From Cyclobacteriaceae bacterium (GTDB lineage: Bacteria; Bacteroidota; Bacteroidia; Cytophagales; Cyclobacteriaceae): 12,300 nucleotides of DNA. The stretch spans positions 1-12,300 of the forward strand of contig JALWRJ010000474.1 of assembly GCA_026994125.1 (NCBI GenBank). The letters run 5' to 3'. Each line of letters starts with the position of its first letter. The first letter of the stretch is position 1. Shown in pieces: positions 1 to 8,441 of the stretch. The notes beneath the pieces were generated by a model. It was not told the DNA's origin. It saw only the letters and a program-made list of their open reading frames with translations, and made no database searches. Position numbers and translations under genes: made by a program.

Positions 1-1803
1 GCCAATGGGGTAGTTAATATTATAACTAAAAACCCTAAAGAGTACGCTGGTCATGAAATTACCATACGAGGTGGTAACCGAAGCCAATTTGCAGTTTCGG
101 CTCGTAGTAGTGCTATGTTGGGTGCTAAGTTTGGTTATAAAATTTCAGGAGAATATTTTACAGGCGAAGACTTTGACCAATCTGTTCAGTTGATTGATAA
201 AGGTCAAGAAACTGGAATTTATACCAATCCTGATAACACCATTAAAAATACAACCGCTGGCGGAACATTATATTTTTTTCCTTCTGATAATATTGAAATT
301 TCTTATACAGGCGGGTTGGCCGTGGCCAACTATGTAAACCAGTCTAATATTGGTCCATTACAGATTAAAGATTTTACGTTTTGGTATCATCAGCTACGTG
401 CTAACTTCAATAATTTTTTAGGAGGTTCTGCCTTTATTCAAGGAAACTATACTGCCGATGATGCCAAAAACACCTATAATCTTGAAACCGTAGCTCGTGC
501 AGTTGCCGCAGGCCAGGATGAGGAAACCGCCATTAAAAATGCCACTTTCGTAGACGCCCCTAAGCGTTTTGTGGGCGAATTTCAGCACTATTTCAATATA
601 ACCGATAAGAATATTGTAACCTGGGGAGCTAAATTTACCAATACACAGCCCAATAGTGGAGGTACCTTTTTAAGTGATGGCCCCAATGGTAACCCTATCG
701 TAATAAACGAGCTGGGCGCTTATATGCAATACGAAAATGAAATGGTTAAAAATTTTAATTTAACCCTATCAGGTAGATATGATAATAATGATATTTTTGG
801 AGGTAGGTTTAACCCCAAAGTAAGCCTGGCATTTAAACCTAAAAACCATAACATCAGAGTAGCGTATAACGAAGCCTATAACAGCCCCCCAATACAACCT
901 GCCTTTGCTTATTCACCCATAGTTACTTTGCAAACCACTACAAACGGTAACGCTCCATTGCCTGATGGGTTGCCTTCGTATCCTGTAGATATGGTATTAA
1001 GAGGTGCTGCTGATACCGGTTTTACCATTATCGATGCCAATGGCAACCAGGTTAGTACAGTTAGCAAACTTGCACCAACCATTTATAAATCTTTTGAAGT
1101 AGGCTATAAAGGCCTAATTGCAAATAAATTATTTATCGATTTTACCTATTATAACACTACAATCACTAACTTTTTAAGCGCACCAACACCTATCAATAAC
1201 CCTGAACTTATTTTTGATGCTAATTCTATTGGTTTTGGAGATATACCTACGGGTATTGGTTGGCAAGATTTAGTATTTAATGGTGGACCACAAGGAACCC
1301 CCATCTCTTACGTTAAAGATTACCCTAACGAATTAGTACTTACCTATTTTAACTGGGGTAAAGTAAAGACTAGTGGTATAAATGTTAGTTTAGAATATTT
1401 ACTTACTAATAACATTTCAGTTTCGGCTGGTTATCAAAGTGTTAACTTAGGCGATTTTGAAGATATACCTAGCTTTGTTACTTCTACGCCAATTTTAAAT
1501 TCACCTGAAAAAACAGCAAGAGCCGGAATTAAATATTCTAATCCTTCAGGCATGTTTTTAGATCTTACATATAGATGGACCGAAGCTTATCAATTTCTTG
1601 GAGCCAGAGAATACCAAAGAGGATTGGTGCCTACCTACACGGTTTTTGATTTAAAAGGCGAAATGCCTATTAAGCCTGTTAAAGGATTAAATGTGGGTTT
1701 TGTAGCCAACAATTTATTTAATTATAAATACCGTTCGTTACCGGGCACCCCATTATTAGGTTTTATGGGTAGTGCTTATGTTCGTTTCGAGTTTGGTAAA
1801 TAA
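1..1803 (+). CDS. TonB-dependent outer-membrane receptor, 5'-truncated by the window edge
   Basis: An outer-membrane beta-barrel receptor that would import a ligand (siderophore, vitamin, glycan or other large molecule) using TonB energy. The reading frame is open from base 1, and its first residues, ANGVVNIITKNP, are the hallmark end of the TonB plug domain, so the gene starts upstream; the first in-frame ATG at 115 is internal. About 600 codons remain: plug end (about residues 1-15), then a barrel rich in alternating aromatic strands, with motifs typical of the family such as RVAYNEAYNSP and a final strand AYVRFEFGK with an aromatic residue near the C-terminus. The ligand cannot be deduced. 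A strong hairpin follows the stop codon, so it is probably transcribed separately from the next genes. Family assignment is secure; the missing N-terminal part may hold a carboxypeptidase-regulatory-like domain, which is not visible here. Confidence 0.92.
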   Translation, partial: ANGVVNIITKNPKEYAGHEITIRGGNRSQFAVSARSSAMLGAKFGYKISGEYFTGEDFDQSVQLIDKGQETGIYTNPDNTIKNTTAGGTLYFFPSDNIEISYTGGLAVANYVNQSNIGPLQIKDFTFWYHQLRANFNNFLGGSAFIQGNYTADDAKNTYNLETVARAVAAGQDEETAIKNATFVDAPKRFVGEFQHYFNITDKNIVTWGAKFTNTQPNSGGTFLSDGPNGNPIVINELGAYMQYENEMVKNFNLTLSGRYDNNDIFGGRFNPKVSLAFKPKNHNIRVAYNEAYNSPPIQPAFAYSPIVTLQTTTNGNAPLPDGLPSYPVDMVLRGAADTGFTIIDANGNQVSTVSKLAPTIYKSFEVGYKGLIANKLFIDFTYYNTTITNFLSAPTPINNPELIFDANSIGFGDIPTGIGWQDLVFNGGPQGTPISYVKDYPNELVLTYFNWGKVKTSGINVSLEYLLTNNISVSAGYQSVNLGDFEDIPSFVTSTPILNSPEKTARAGIKYSNPSGMFLDLTYRWTEAYQFLGAREYQRGLVPTYTVFDLKGEMPIKPVKGLNVGFVANNLFNYKYRSLPGTPLLGFMGSAYVRFEFGK

Positions 1804-1829
1804 TGTACATTTTCTTTGATTTGGTTGAG

Positions 1830-1868
1830 GATATCAGTTGAGAGCCTTTGAGCTCTCACTGGTATTTT
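1830..1868 (+). terminator. Intrinsic terminator after the TonB-dependent receptor
   Basis: An inverted repeat 26 nt after the receptor stop. The inner stem TGAGAGC / GCTCTCA (1839-1845 and 1852-1858) is perfect with a 6-nt loop CTTTGA. Beyond one bulged T at 1838 the stem continues with CAG/CTG and about five further pairs including G-T wobbles, giving roughly 15 pairs (1830-1866). It is followed by TTTT (1865-1868). The T-run is short but the stem is long, so termination is likely. Confidence 0.75.
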
Positions 1869-1888
1869 AAATTTAAACCTTACTAAAT

Positions 1889-2398
1889 ATGAAACCTATT
1901 TTAGCGCAAACAGCTTCTGTTAAACTATCCTTGTTTTTGCTTTTTTTAATAATAGTGTTTAATGCTGTTATAATGCCAAATTTGGCAGGCGATACAAAGG
2001 CCGTGCCCATTGATTTACAATTTGCTTATACCCCTGAAAGGGCATATGAACTCATTAATTCTTACAGCACAGAAACGCGCCATAGGTATATCATTGGTGA
2101 AATGACCATGGACGTAATCTATCCCATTATTTATACACTGTTTCTTAGTCTTACATTGCTTTTAGTTTATCCTAAAAAAGAAAAAATCGCACTTATTCCT
2201 TATATAATATTTATTGCTGACATGATAGAAAATATAGGCATTATTATAATGCTGTATAATTATCCGTCAGAATTACATGGTGTAGCACTGGCAACCAGTG
2301 TATTTTCAACCATTAAGTGGAGTGTTGTCTTGGTTGCTTTTGTGTTACTTGTGGTGGGGCTAATTCTTGCGGCTATTAAAAAACTAAACAAACAATAA
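1889..2398 (+). CDS. Small four-helix integral membrane protein, unknown function
   Basis: A 169-residue protein I do not recognise. It has four hydrophobic segments, about residues 11-30, 73-93, 100-122 and 138-163, with a roughly 40-residue extracytoplasmic or loop region between the first and second, and a basic C-terminal tail (KKLNKQ). Acidic residues lie at or inside helices 2 and 3 (E71, D75; D111, E114, N115 in a DMIEN stretch), which is unusual for a passive membrane anchor and may mark a functional site. Its stop codon is one nucleotide before the acylase start, so the two are almost certainly cotranscribed and coupled. It begins 20 nt after the receptor terminator. Its role in the acylase operon is unknown; it could be a partner or a lipid-modifying or transport component, but nothing in the sequence decides this. 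Confidence 0.85.
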   Translation: MKPILAQTASVKLSLFLLFLIIVFNAVIMPNLAGDTKAVPIDLQFAYTPERAYELINSYSTETRHRYIIGEMTMDVIYPIIYTLFLSLTLLLVYPKKEKIALIPYIIFIADMIENIGIIIMLYNYPSELHGVALATSVFSTIKWSVVLVAFVLLVVGLILAAIKKLNKQ

Positions 2399-2399
2399 C

Positions 2400-4775
2400 A
2401 TGATAAAAAAATTGCTAGCAGGATTATCAGTACTTATAGCAATTATATGTATTGCTATTTACTTTTTCTTACAATCCGGGATGCCTTCTTATGGAGGCGA
2501 AAAAAAAATTGTTGGTCTGAAAAGTGAAGTTGAAATAATCTTTGATCACTATGCTATACCCCATATTTATGCAAAAAATGCCGAAGATGCTTACACAGCC
2601 TTAGGTTATGTGCATGCGCAAGAGCGCCTTTTTCAGATGGAAATGGTACGGAGGCTTGCTTCTGGTAGAATGTCTGAAATTTTAGGGAAAGACCTGCTAG
2701 ATGTAGACGTGTTTTTTCGAACTATGGGCATTCGCAAATCTGCGGAAAAATCTGCAGAAAGATTAAATAAAATGACTGACTCTCCTGTTAGAAAGCATGC
2801 ACTTGCGTACTTAGCAGGAGTTAACCAGTTTGTTAATAATGGAAGCACCCCATTGGAGTTCAAACTATTGGGCATTCCGAAAGCCCATTTTACCTTAACA
2901 GATATTTACACGGTAATTGGTTATACTACGTTTGGTTTTTCAAATGCCGCTCCTGCTACCCCTGCCATTACTAGAATGTATCAAAAATATGGCAACGACT
3001 ATATGAAAGATTGGAATGTGGACCCTGTTAATACAGTACAAGATACTGTTGATCTTTCGCAAACCGTTGCGATCCAGGCAATTTTTGATAAGGTAAAAGA
3101 GTATGCTATGTTTCCTATAAAAATGGGTAGCAATGCATGGGTGGTGGCTCCTAAAAAATCGAAATCGGGCAAAGTTATTTTGGCCAACGATACACATATA
3201 TTTTTTGCACAACCTTCTACCTGGTTTGAAGCTCATATAGAATATCCAGGATTTTCTTTTTATGGCAATTACTTAGCCGGGGTTCCATTTGGGTTTGTTG
3301 GGCATAACCCTGCAGTTGCATGGGGCTTAACAATTTTTCCTGTAGATAATATGGATCTGTACGCAGAAAAACAAAATCCTCAAAACCCCAATGAGCTCTG
3401 GGTAAACGACCACTGGCAGGTTGTTAATATATACCATGAACAAATTAAAATAAAAGACCAGCCTGACACTACGATTACCATACGTATGTCGCGCCATGGG
3501 CCTATGATTAATCATTTGCTAAAAGGTAAGGATAAAAAGCAACCATTATCCGTTCGTTGGGTGTATAACGAAATGCCCACTACGGTTTTAGAAGCAGCTT
3601 ATGAATTAAACCACGCTACAAATATAGATGAAGCACGCCACGCTGCTAGCTTGGTTGATGTGCTAGGTTTAAATGTGATGTATGGCGATTCATCAGGAAA
3701 CATTGCCTGGTGGGCTTCGGGTAAAATATCTAAACGGCCACCATACGTAAATTCAAAGGTAATTTTAGATGGAGCAAGTGGTAAAGATGAGCTTATAGGC
3801 TATTACGATTTTAACCTAAACCCTCAAATCGAAAACCCTAAAGCAGGCTATTTATATTCTGCCAATCATAGGCCAAATGCCGTGAATGGCATTAATTACC
3901 AAGGGCATTACACCCCTTTGTCAAGAGCTATCCGTATAAAAAATTACTTGGTAGCTAAAGATAAATTAGGGGTTAACGACTTTAAAACCATGCAACAAGA
4001 TGTTATTTCTGATACCGATAAAGAGGCGGCACACTACTTTGCCAAAAAGTTGGATAATCTTTTGCAAAAAGATACCTTAGGAGGAATCGAACTCTTGGCT
4101 AACTGGGATGGTGATTATCAAAAAGAAGATATTATTCCCCTTATCTATACTAAAATTCAATATTACATGATTGAGAACGGCTTAAAGGATGAATTGGGGG
4201 AGGATGATTTTAATGCCATACTTAATTCGTATTTAGTTAAACGAACTATTCTTACCCTTTTCAAAAACGATACCTCCCTATGGTGGGATAACATCAACAC
4301 CCCGGAAAAAGAAACCTTTGATGATATATTGGTTACCTCGTACCGCCAGTCTATGACCGACTTAAAGACCCAGTTGGGCGAAGACAAAGCAAACTGGAAA
4401 TGGGGTGATGTGCATACGCTAACCCATGTACACCCTATTGGAAAAAAGAAACCTTTTGATAAGCTCTTTAATGTAGGGCCTTTTCCTATGCCGGGTTCCA
4501 ATGCGGTATTAAACAAACAGGCTTTTAAATTAAATGCCATAGGTAAATATGAAGTGTTCATTGGGCCTGCTCTTAGAATTATCCACGATTTTAATCAGCC
4601 TAATAACTCATTAGGTATTAACCCCACAGGGCAATCCGGTCATGTGATGAGTGCCCATTATGATGACCAGGCGCTAATGTATAACCAAGGGTTGTATCGC
4701 AAACAAATGACCGACAGCTTGGAAATTGAAGAAAATAAAATGGGCACATTACTCCTAACTCCTACTTACGAATGA
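2400..4775 (+). CDS. Penicillin acylase family protein (Ntn amidohydrolase)
   Basis: A 791-residue Ntn hydrolase of the family that includes penicillin G/V acylases, cephalosporin acylases and acyl-homoserine-lactone acylases; such enzymes cleave an amide to release a carboxylic acid and an amine. Residues about 4-24 form a hydrophobic signal or anchor helix, placing the enzyme in the periplasm or on the membrane. The alpha chain carries the family pattern around IFDHYAIPHIYAKNAEDAYTALGYVHAQERLFQME. The autocleavage site is at GSNAW with Ser244 as predicted new N-terminal nucleophile, followed by NDTHI, the HNPAVAWG segment and SANHRPN, whose Asn489 (about position 246 of the mature beta chain) fits the oxyanion Asn. 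All expected catalytic residues are present, so it should self-process and be active. It starts 1 nt after the membrane-protein stop and overlaps the next gene by ATGA. Substrate is undetermined. Confidence 0.9.
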   Translation: MIKKLLAGLSVLIAIICIAIYFFLQSGMPSYGGEKKIVGLKSEVEIIFDHYAIPHIYAKNAEDAYTALGYVHAQERLFQMEMVRRLASGRMSEILGKDLLDVDVFFRTMGIRKSAEKSAERLNKMTDSPVRKHALAYLAGVNQFVNNGSTPLEFKLLGIPKAHFTLTDIYTVIGYTTFGFSNAAPATPAITRMYQKYGNDYMKDWNVDPVNTVQDTVDLSQTVAIQAIFDKVKEYAMFPIKMGSNAWVVAPKKSKSGKVILANDTHIFFAQPSTWFEAHIEYPGFSFYGNYLAGVPFGFVGHNPAVAWGLTIFPVDNMDLYAEKQNPQNPNELWVNDHWQVVNIYHEQIKIKDQPDTTITIRMSRHGPMINHLLKGKDKKQPLSVRWVYNEMPTTVLEAAYELNHATNIDEARHAASLVDVLGLNVMYGDSSGNIAWWASGKISKRPPYVNSKVILDGASGKDELIGYYDFNLNPQIENPKAGYLYSANHRPNAVNGINYQGHYTPLSRAIRIKNYLVAKDKLGVNDFKTMQQDVISDTDKEAAHYFAKKLDNLLQKDTLGGIELLANWDGDYQKEDIIPLIYTKIQYYMIENGLKDELGEDDFNAILNSYLVKRTILTLFKNDTSLWWDNINTPEKETFDDILVTSYRQSMTDLKTQLGEDKANWKWGDVHTLTHVHPIGKKKPFDKLFNVGPFPMPGSNAVLNKQAFKLNAIGKYEVFIGPALRIIHDFNQPNNSLGINPTGQSGHVMSAHYDDQALMYNQGLYRKQMTDSLEIEENKMGTLLLTPTYE

Positions 4776-6037
4776 AGAAAGTTTTTAAAATTGTTGGTTT
4801 AATTTTAATGCTTATTCTTGCGGTGTTTTTTTTAATGCTCATGCAGCATAAATCATTTGATGAGCTCTATACGGGAGATGAAAAAACTAAAACTGAATTA
4901 ACAAAGTTTAGAACATACCCAACAAAATCTATTTCCCTAAATGGAGTAAACTGGAACTATTTAGATAGAGGAACAGGACAACAAACCCTGCTTATGCTCC
5001 ACGGTATGGGGGGGGCTTACGATATTTGGTTTCAACAAATTAATGCGTTAGCATCAGATTTTAGAATTATAGCTGTAACCTATCCGCCTACCCGGTCGTT
5101 GGATGAACTCACTGCTGGAATAATAGAGATTTTAGACCGAGAAGGGATTGAAAAAACAAATATAATAGGTACTTCATTGGGGGGCTATTTAACCCAGTTT
5201 CTGTTAAAGCATTTCCCTAACAGGTTGGAGAAAGTAATTATTGCCAACTCGTTTCCTCCTAATCATCAGCTTTTAGCTAAAAATGGAAACTTAGCTAAGG
5301 TAGTGCCGTATGTGCCAGAATGGCTTTTAATGAAAATTTTTCGCAAAAACATTAAAACAAAGGTGGTGCCGGCAGCCAATAATAACCCTTTAGTAAAAGC
5401 TTACCTGCTCGAGCAAGACTATGGGCTTATGAGCAAGGAGCAGTTTGTAGGAAGGCTGCAATGTGTTTTACAGTATTTCGAGCCTGCCCCTGCCAATTCC
5501 ATTACCCAAGATGTACTCATCATTGAATCGGATAATGACCCATTGATTCCACCTGATTTACGCGATAGCCTTAAAATGTTCTATCCAACAGCGCAAATTC
5601 ATACTTTTCATAACACGGGCCATTTTACCTATTTAAACAAGCCCAACGAATATACTAATGTAATACGTGCTTTTTTGTTAGGTAGCAATGGGCAAGCTAT
5701 ACATGCTATTAAATCATTAATTAATAAATTCTATTTTAAAGGGCGTAAAGAAGGAAATGTGCAACTATTGGCAACAGCTTTTGATGAAAACGCATCCTTA
5801 ATCACTGTTAAAAATAACGAAGAAATAGTAACTTCAATAGCCGACTACCTAAAAATGGTTGGAGCAAAAGGGAGCGTTACCTGCAAAACAGAAATACTTA
5901 CCATTAATGTAGCAGGTACTATTGCCATGGCAAAAACAAGGTTCGATTACGGGCCGGTAGCTTATATCGACTTTCTTATGCTTGAAAAGCGAAACGATAC
6001 CTGGAAAATTAAATTGAAATTATATATAAAAGAATAA
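4772..6037 (+). CDS. Membrane-anchored alpha/beta hydrolase fused to a C-terminal NTF2-like domain
   Basis: A 421-residue protein in three parts. Residues about 5-24 are a hydrophobic N-terminal anchor with no lipobox. Residues about 55-300 are an alpha/beta hydrolase: LHGMGG oxyanion region (His77-Gly78), nucleophile elbow GTSLGG with Ser135, acid Asp256 in the ESDNDPLIP segment, and His284 in NTGHF, so the triad is complete. Residues about 307-421 do not belong to the hydrolase fold and look like an NTF2/SnoaL-like cone (resembling the putative lumazine-binding group): a helix pair, then FDENASLI, then a run of beta strands ending in TWKIKLKLYIKE. The start overlaps the acylase stop as ATGA, implying translational coupling. 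The hydrolase may be an esterase or lipase working on the same compound or on the acylase product; the extra domain may bind ligand or dimerise. Substrate is unknown. Confidence 0.85.
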   Translation: MKKVFKIVGLILMLILAVFFLMLMQHKSFDELYTGDEKTKTELTKFRTYPTKSISLNGVNWNYLDRGTGQQTLLMLHGMGGAYDIWFQQINALASDFRIIAVTYPPTRSLDELTAGIIEILDREGIEKTNIIGTSLGGYLTQFLLKHFPNRLEKVIIANSFPPNHQLLAKNGNLAKVVPYVPEWLLMKIFRKNIKTKVVPAANNNPLVKAYLLEQDYGLMSKEQFVGRLQCVLQYFEPAPANSITQDVLIIESDNDPLIPPDLRDSLKMFYPTAQIHTFHNTGHFTYLNKPNEYTNVIRAFLLGSNGQAIHAIKSLINKFYFKGRKEGNVQLLATAFDENASLITVKNNEEIVTSIADYLKMVGAKGSVTCKTEILTINVAGTIAMAKTRFDYGPVAYIDFLMLEKRNDTWKIKLKLYIKE

Positions 6038-6066
6038 CCATTCTTACTCCTTAAAATTACATCATT

Positions 6067-7704
6067 ATGAAAACTAAAATACTTCCAACTGCCAAAGGAG
6101 CGTACGCATATCCTTTATTAATAAAACAACTATTGGCTCAATCGTTAAAATACGAGCCTAACCGAGAAATTATATATAGAGATTTAAATAGATATAATTA
6201 CTTTGAACTTAATAAAAGAGTTGCCCAACAGGCTAATTTGTTAAACTCTATAGGTGTAAGTACTGGCGATACGGTAGCGGTAATTGATTATGACAGTCAT
6301 CGCTACCTCGAATGTTTTTTTGCCATACCTATGATAGGAGCCGTGCTGCATACTGTAAATTATCGTTTATCTCCCGAACAAGTATTGTACACCATTAACC
6401 ATGCCGAGGACGATGTTATTTTTCTGCACGTAGATTTTTTACCTTTAGTTGAAGGTATAAAAGATAAAATAGAAACCGTTAAAAAATATGTGCTTTTTAC
6501 CGATAATGGCGTAATACCCCCAACAAACCTTTCACACGAAGGAGAGTATGAAAATATGCTCAAAAGCCAGTCTGATACATACAATTTTCCGGATTTTGAT
6601 GAAAACTCTGTAGCTACCACATTTTATACTACAGGAACCACCGGCAACCCCAAAGGGGTTTATTTTACGCACCGTCAGCTTGTACTGCACACCTTGGGTG
6701 GTGCTGTTACCTTTGGCAGTTACGATGCCAAATGCCGGTTTAGATCCAATGATAATTACATGCCTATTACCCCAATGTTTCATGTACATGCCTGGGGCAT
6801 TCCTTATTTGGCTACATTTTTAGGGGTAAAACAGGTATATCCGGGCAGGTACGAACCCGAAATGCTGATGAAATTGCTGGTAACCGAAAAAATTACATTT
6901 TCGCATTGTGTGCCAACTTTATTGCATATGCTGGTAAGCAACCCTGCGGTTAAAAACTACGACCTTTCTAATTGGAAAGTTGTTATTGGAGGTGCTGCCT
7001 TGCCAGCAGCCTTGGCTAAAGGAGCATTAGAATTAGGTATAGATGTAATTACCGGCTATGGAATGTCCGAAACCTGCCCTATTTTATGCACTACTTACAT
7101 CAACGAAAAATATGATGGCTCTATAGATGAGCAGGTGTCTATTAGAACGAAAACTGGAATAGCTGTGCCCTTGGTAGAGCTTAAAATTACCGAGCCTAAC
7201 GGCAATCAGGTTCCTAATGATGGTAAGTCTGTAGGTGAAATTATAGTACGTGCTCCATGGCTGACGCAAGGCTATTTTAAAGAACCCGAAAAAGGAGATG
7301 AACTCTGGGATGGCGGCTACTTGCATACGGGCGATGTAGCTCTTATGGAAGAAAATAACTTCGTACGTATTACCGATCGTATTAAAGATGTAATAAAAAC
7401 AGGAGGTGAGTGGGTGTCTTCCATTGAATTAGAAGGGTTAATTAGTGGATTTGGCCCCGTATCCGAAGTGGCTGTGGTAGGTATTCCTGATGAAAAATGG
7501 ACGGAACGACCTCATGCTATGATTGTTCTAAAAGAAGGTGAAATGGCTAATAAAGAAGATGTACAAACATTTTTACAGCAGTATGTAGAAAATGGAACCA
7601 TCAGCAAATACTCCATTCCAGATAGTATAGAATTTGCCGAAGCTATTCCTAAAACCAGCGTGGGTAAAATTGATAAAAAGAGAATTAGAGCTAAGCTGGC
7701 CTAG
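6067..7704 (+). CDS. AMP-forming fatty-acid/carboxylate-CoA ligase
   Basis: A 545-residue ANL-superfamily enzyme that activates a carboxylic acid with ATP to an acyl-adenylate and then to acyl-CoA in the cytoplasm. Motifs in order: the phosphate-binding loop YTTGTTGNPKG at residues 187-197, GYGMSET at 330-336, YLHTGD with Asp423, the hinge region RIKDVIKTGGEW at 438-449, and the C-terminal catalytic lysine Lys534 in PKTSVGKIDKK. Length and motif wording fit the medium/long-chain fatty-acyl-CoA synthetase (AlkK/FadD-like) group. There is no signal peptide. It lies 29 nt after the alpha/beta hydrolase on the same strand and is probably the last gene of the operon. A natural role is to capture the acid released by the upstream hydrolases and send it to beta-oxidation or lipid synthesis; chain length and true substrate are inferred only loosely. 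Confidence 0.9.
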   Translation: MKTKILPTAKGAYAYPLLIKQLLAQSLKYEPNREIIYRDLNRYNYFELNKRVAQQANLLNSIGVSTGDTVAVIDYDSHRYLECFFAIPMIGAVLHTVNYRLSPEQVLYTINHAEDDVIFLHVDFLPLVEGIKDKIETVKKYVLFTDNGVIPPTNLSHEGEYENMLKSQSDTYNFPDFDENSVATTFYTTGTTGNPKGVYFTHRQLVLHTLGGAVTFGSYDAKCRFRSNDNYMPITPMFHVHAWGIPYLATFLGVKQVYPGRYEPEMLMKLLVTEKITFSHCVPTLLHMLVSNPAVKNYDLSNWKVVIGGAALPAALAKGALELGIDVITGYGMSETCPILCTTYINEKYDGSIDEQVSIRTKTGIAVPLVELKITEPNGNQVPNDGKSVGEIIVRAPWLTQGYFKEPEKGDELWDGGYLHTGDVALMEENNFVRITDRIKDVIKTGGEWVSSIELEGLISGFGPVSEVAVVGIPDEKWTERPHAMIVLKEGEMANKEDVQTFLQQYVENGTISKYSIPDSIEFAEAIPKTSVGKIDKKRIRAKLA

Positions 7705-7716
7705 TGCTTTTTAGCT
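7689..7716. terminator. Possible bidirectional terminator between convergent genes
   Basis: An imperfect inverted repeat spans the end of the CoA-ligase gene and the 12-nt gap: AGCTAAGC (7689-7696) can pair with GCTtttTAGCT (7706-7716), with the pairs interrupted by a short run of T. The stem includes the ligase stop codon. The position between two converging genes fits a shared terminator, but the stem is weak and there is no clean T-tract. Confidence 0.35.
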
Positions 7717-8268
7717 TTACTCCTCTACCCTTATTACACAATTATACTTGGCAAGTTCGTGGGTTTGCTCTTTAAGGTTAAAAGTGTCTTTGTTTTCGCG
7801 CATAGCTTTGCGGTGGTAATCTTTTAACTCTTTACGCAAAATAGACTCGGCAAACCTGCGTATTTCCTCCTGTGTGGTAAGCAGTAGTGGAGGTACCCTG
7901 GCTGGTTTATCGTTATCGCTTTTGGCTACCATCGTAAAATAGCTGGTATTGGTATGTTTAACCGTTTTCTTTTTCACATTTTCGGTAATTACTTTAATGC
8001 CTATAACCAACGAAGTATTACCTGCATAATTTACACGGGCCATCAGCGAAACCAAATCACCCACTTCTACGGGTTGCAAAAAATCAACCGTATCAACCGA
8101 TACCGTTACACAATAATTTCCGGCATGTTTGGTGGCGCAGGCATACGCTACCTTATCCATTAACGATAGTAAAATGCCTCCATGAATTTTACCACCAAAA
8201 TTGGCGTACGAGGGTATCATAAGTTCGGTAATAGTAGTATCAGAATCTTTTGGTTTACGTGCTTGCAT
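7717..8268 (-). CDS. Hotdog-fold acyl-CoA thioesterase
   Basis: A single-hotdog thioesterase of the cytosolic acyl-CoA hydrolase (YciA/Acot-like) group; it hydrolyses acyl-CoA to free acid and CoA. With the start at the ATG at 8268 the protein has 183 residues; the open frame continues upstream to 8361, but those 31 residues are AT-rich low-complexity sequence and the family's core begins right after this Met (TITELMIPSYANFGGKIHGG). The active-site helix region shows Asn23, the GGKIHGG turn (25-31) and the catalytic-type acid Asp38 in LLSLMDKVA, followed by the strand region VTVSVDTVDFLQPVEVGDLV. Residues about 130-183 are a charged helical C-terminal extension. It converges on the CoA ligase with a 12-nt gap, so the two catalyse opposite reactions from separate promoters; it may limit acyl-CoA accumulation. 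Substrate range unknown. Confidence 0.88.
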   Translation of the reverse strand: MQARKPKDSDTTITELMIPSYANFGGKIHGGILLSLMDKVAYACATKHAGNYCVTVSVDTVDFLQPVEVGDLVSLMARVNYAGNTSLVIGIKVITENVKKKTVKHTNTSYFTMVAKSDNDKPARVPPLLLTTQEEIRRFAESILRKELKDYHRKAMRENKDTFNLKEQTHELAKYNCVIRVEE

Positions 8269-8441
8269 AGGAGGAGTTGTTTTGTTAATGATGTGTAAAT
8301 TTATAAGTTTATTAATTACCAAAATACAATAATTCAATTTGCTATAAAATTTAACCTGCAATAATAACGGAGTATAATTTTTTGTTTAAATATTTTTTAG
8401 ATTGCTTACCAATCGTTACCATTGACCTTTATTTTTTAAAT
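8269..8441. other. Divergent intergenic region, thioesterase / radical SAM gene
   Basis: A very AT-rich stretch of 173 bp that must hold the promoters of both divergent genes. Several T-rich segments resemble parts of the Bacteroidota TAnnTTTG element (for example TATAATTTTTTG at 8373-8384), but I found no pair of elements with correct spacing on either strand. Both flanking genes can be extended into it in frame from non-ATG or distal starts, and I regard those extensions as non-coding. Confidence 0.5.

Noticed and set aside
115..117. ATG as the start of the TonB-dependent receptor
   Set aside because: The frame is open from base 1 and encodes the conserved end of the plug domain upstream of this codon.
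4163..4561. 132-codon open frame on the minus strand inside the acylase gene
   Set aside because: Antisense to a well-supported catalytic gene; its translation has no recognisable motif.
2400..4775. Calling the acylase an N-acyl homoserine lactone acylase
   Set aside because: The catalytic residues are shared by the whole family, and no substrate-determining feature can be read from sequence alone.
8269..8361. N-terminal extension of the thioesterase from 8361
   Set aside because: Encodes AT-driven low-complexity residues; the hotdog family core starts just after the ATG at 8268.
8382..8441. TTG-initiated extension of the radical SAM protein
   Set aside because: The added residues are hydrophobic and AT-driven, and a good ATG lies at 8442 just before the family-like N-terminus.
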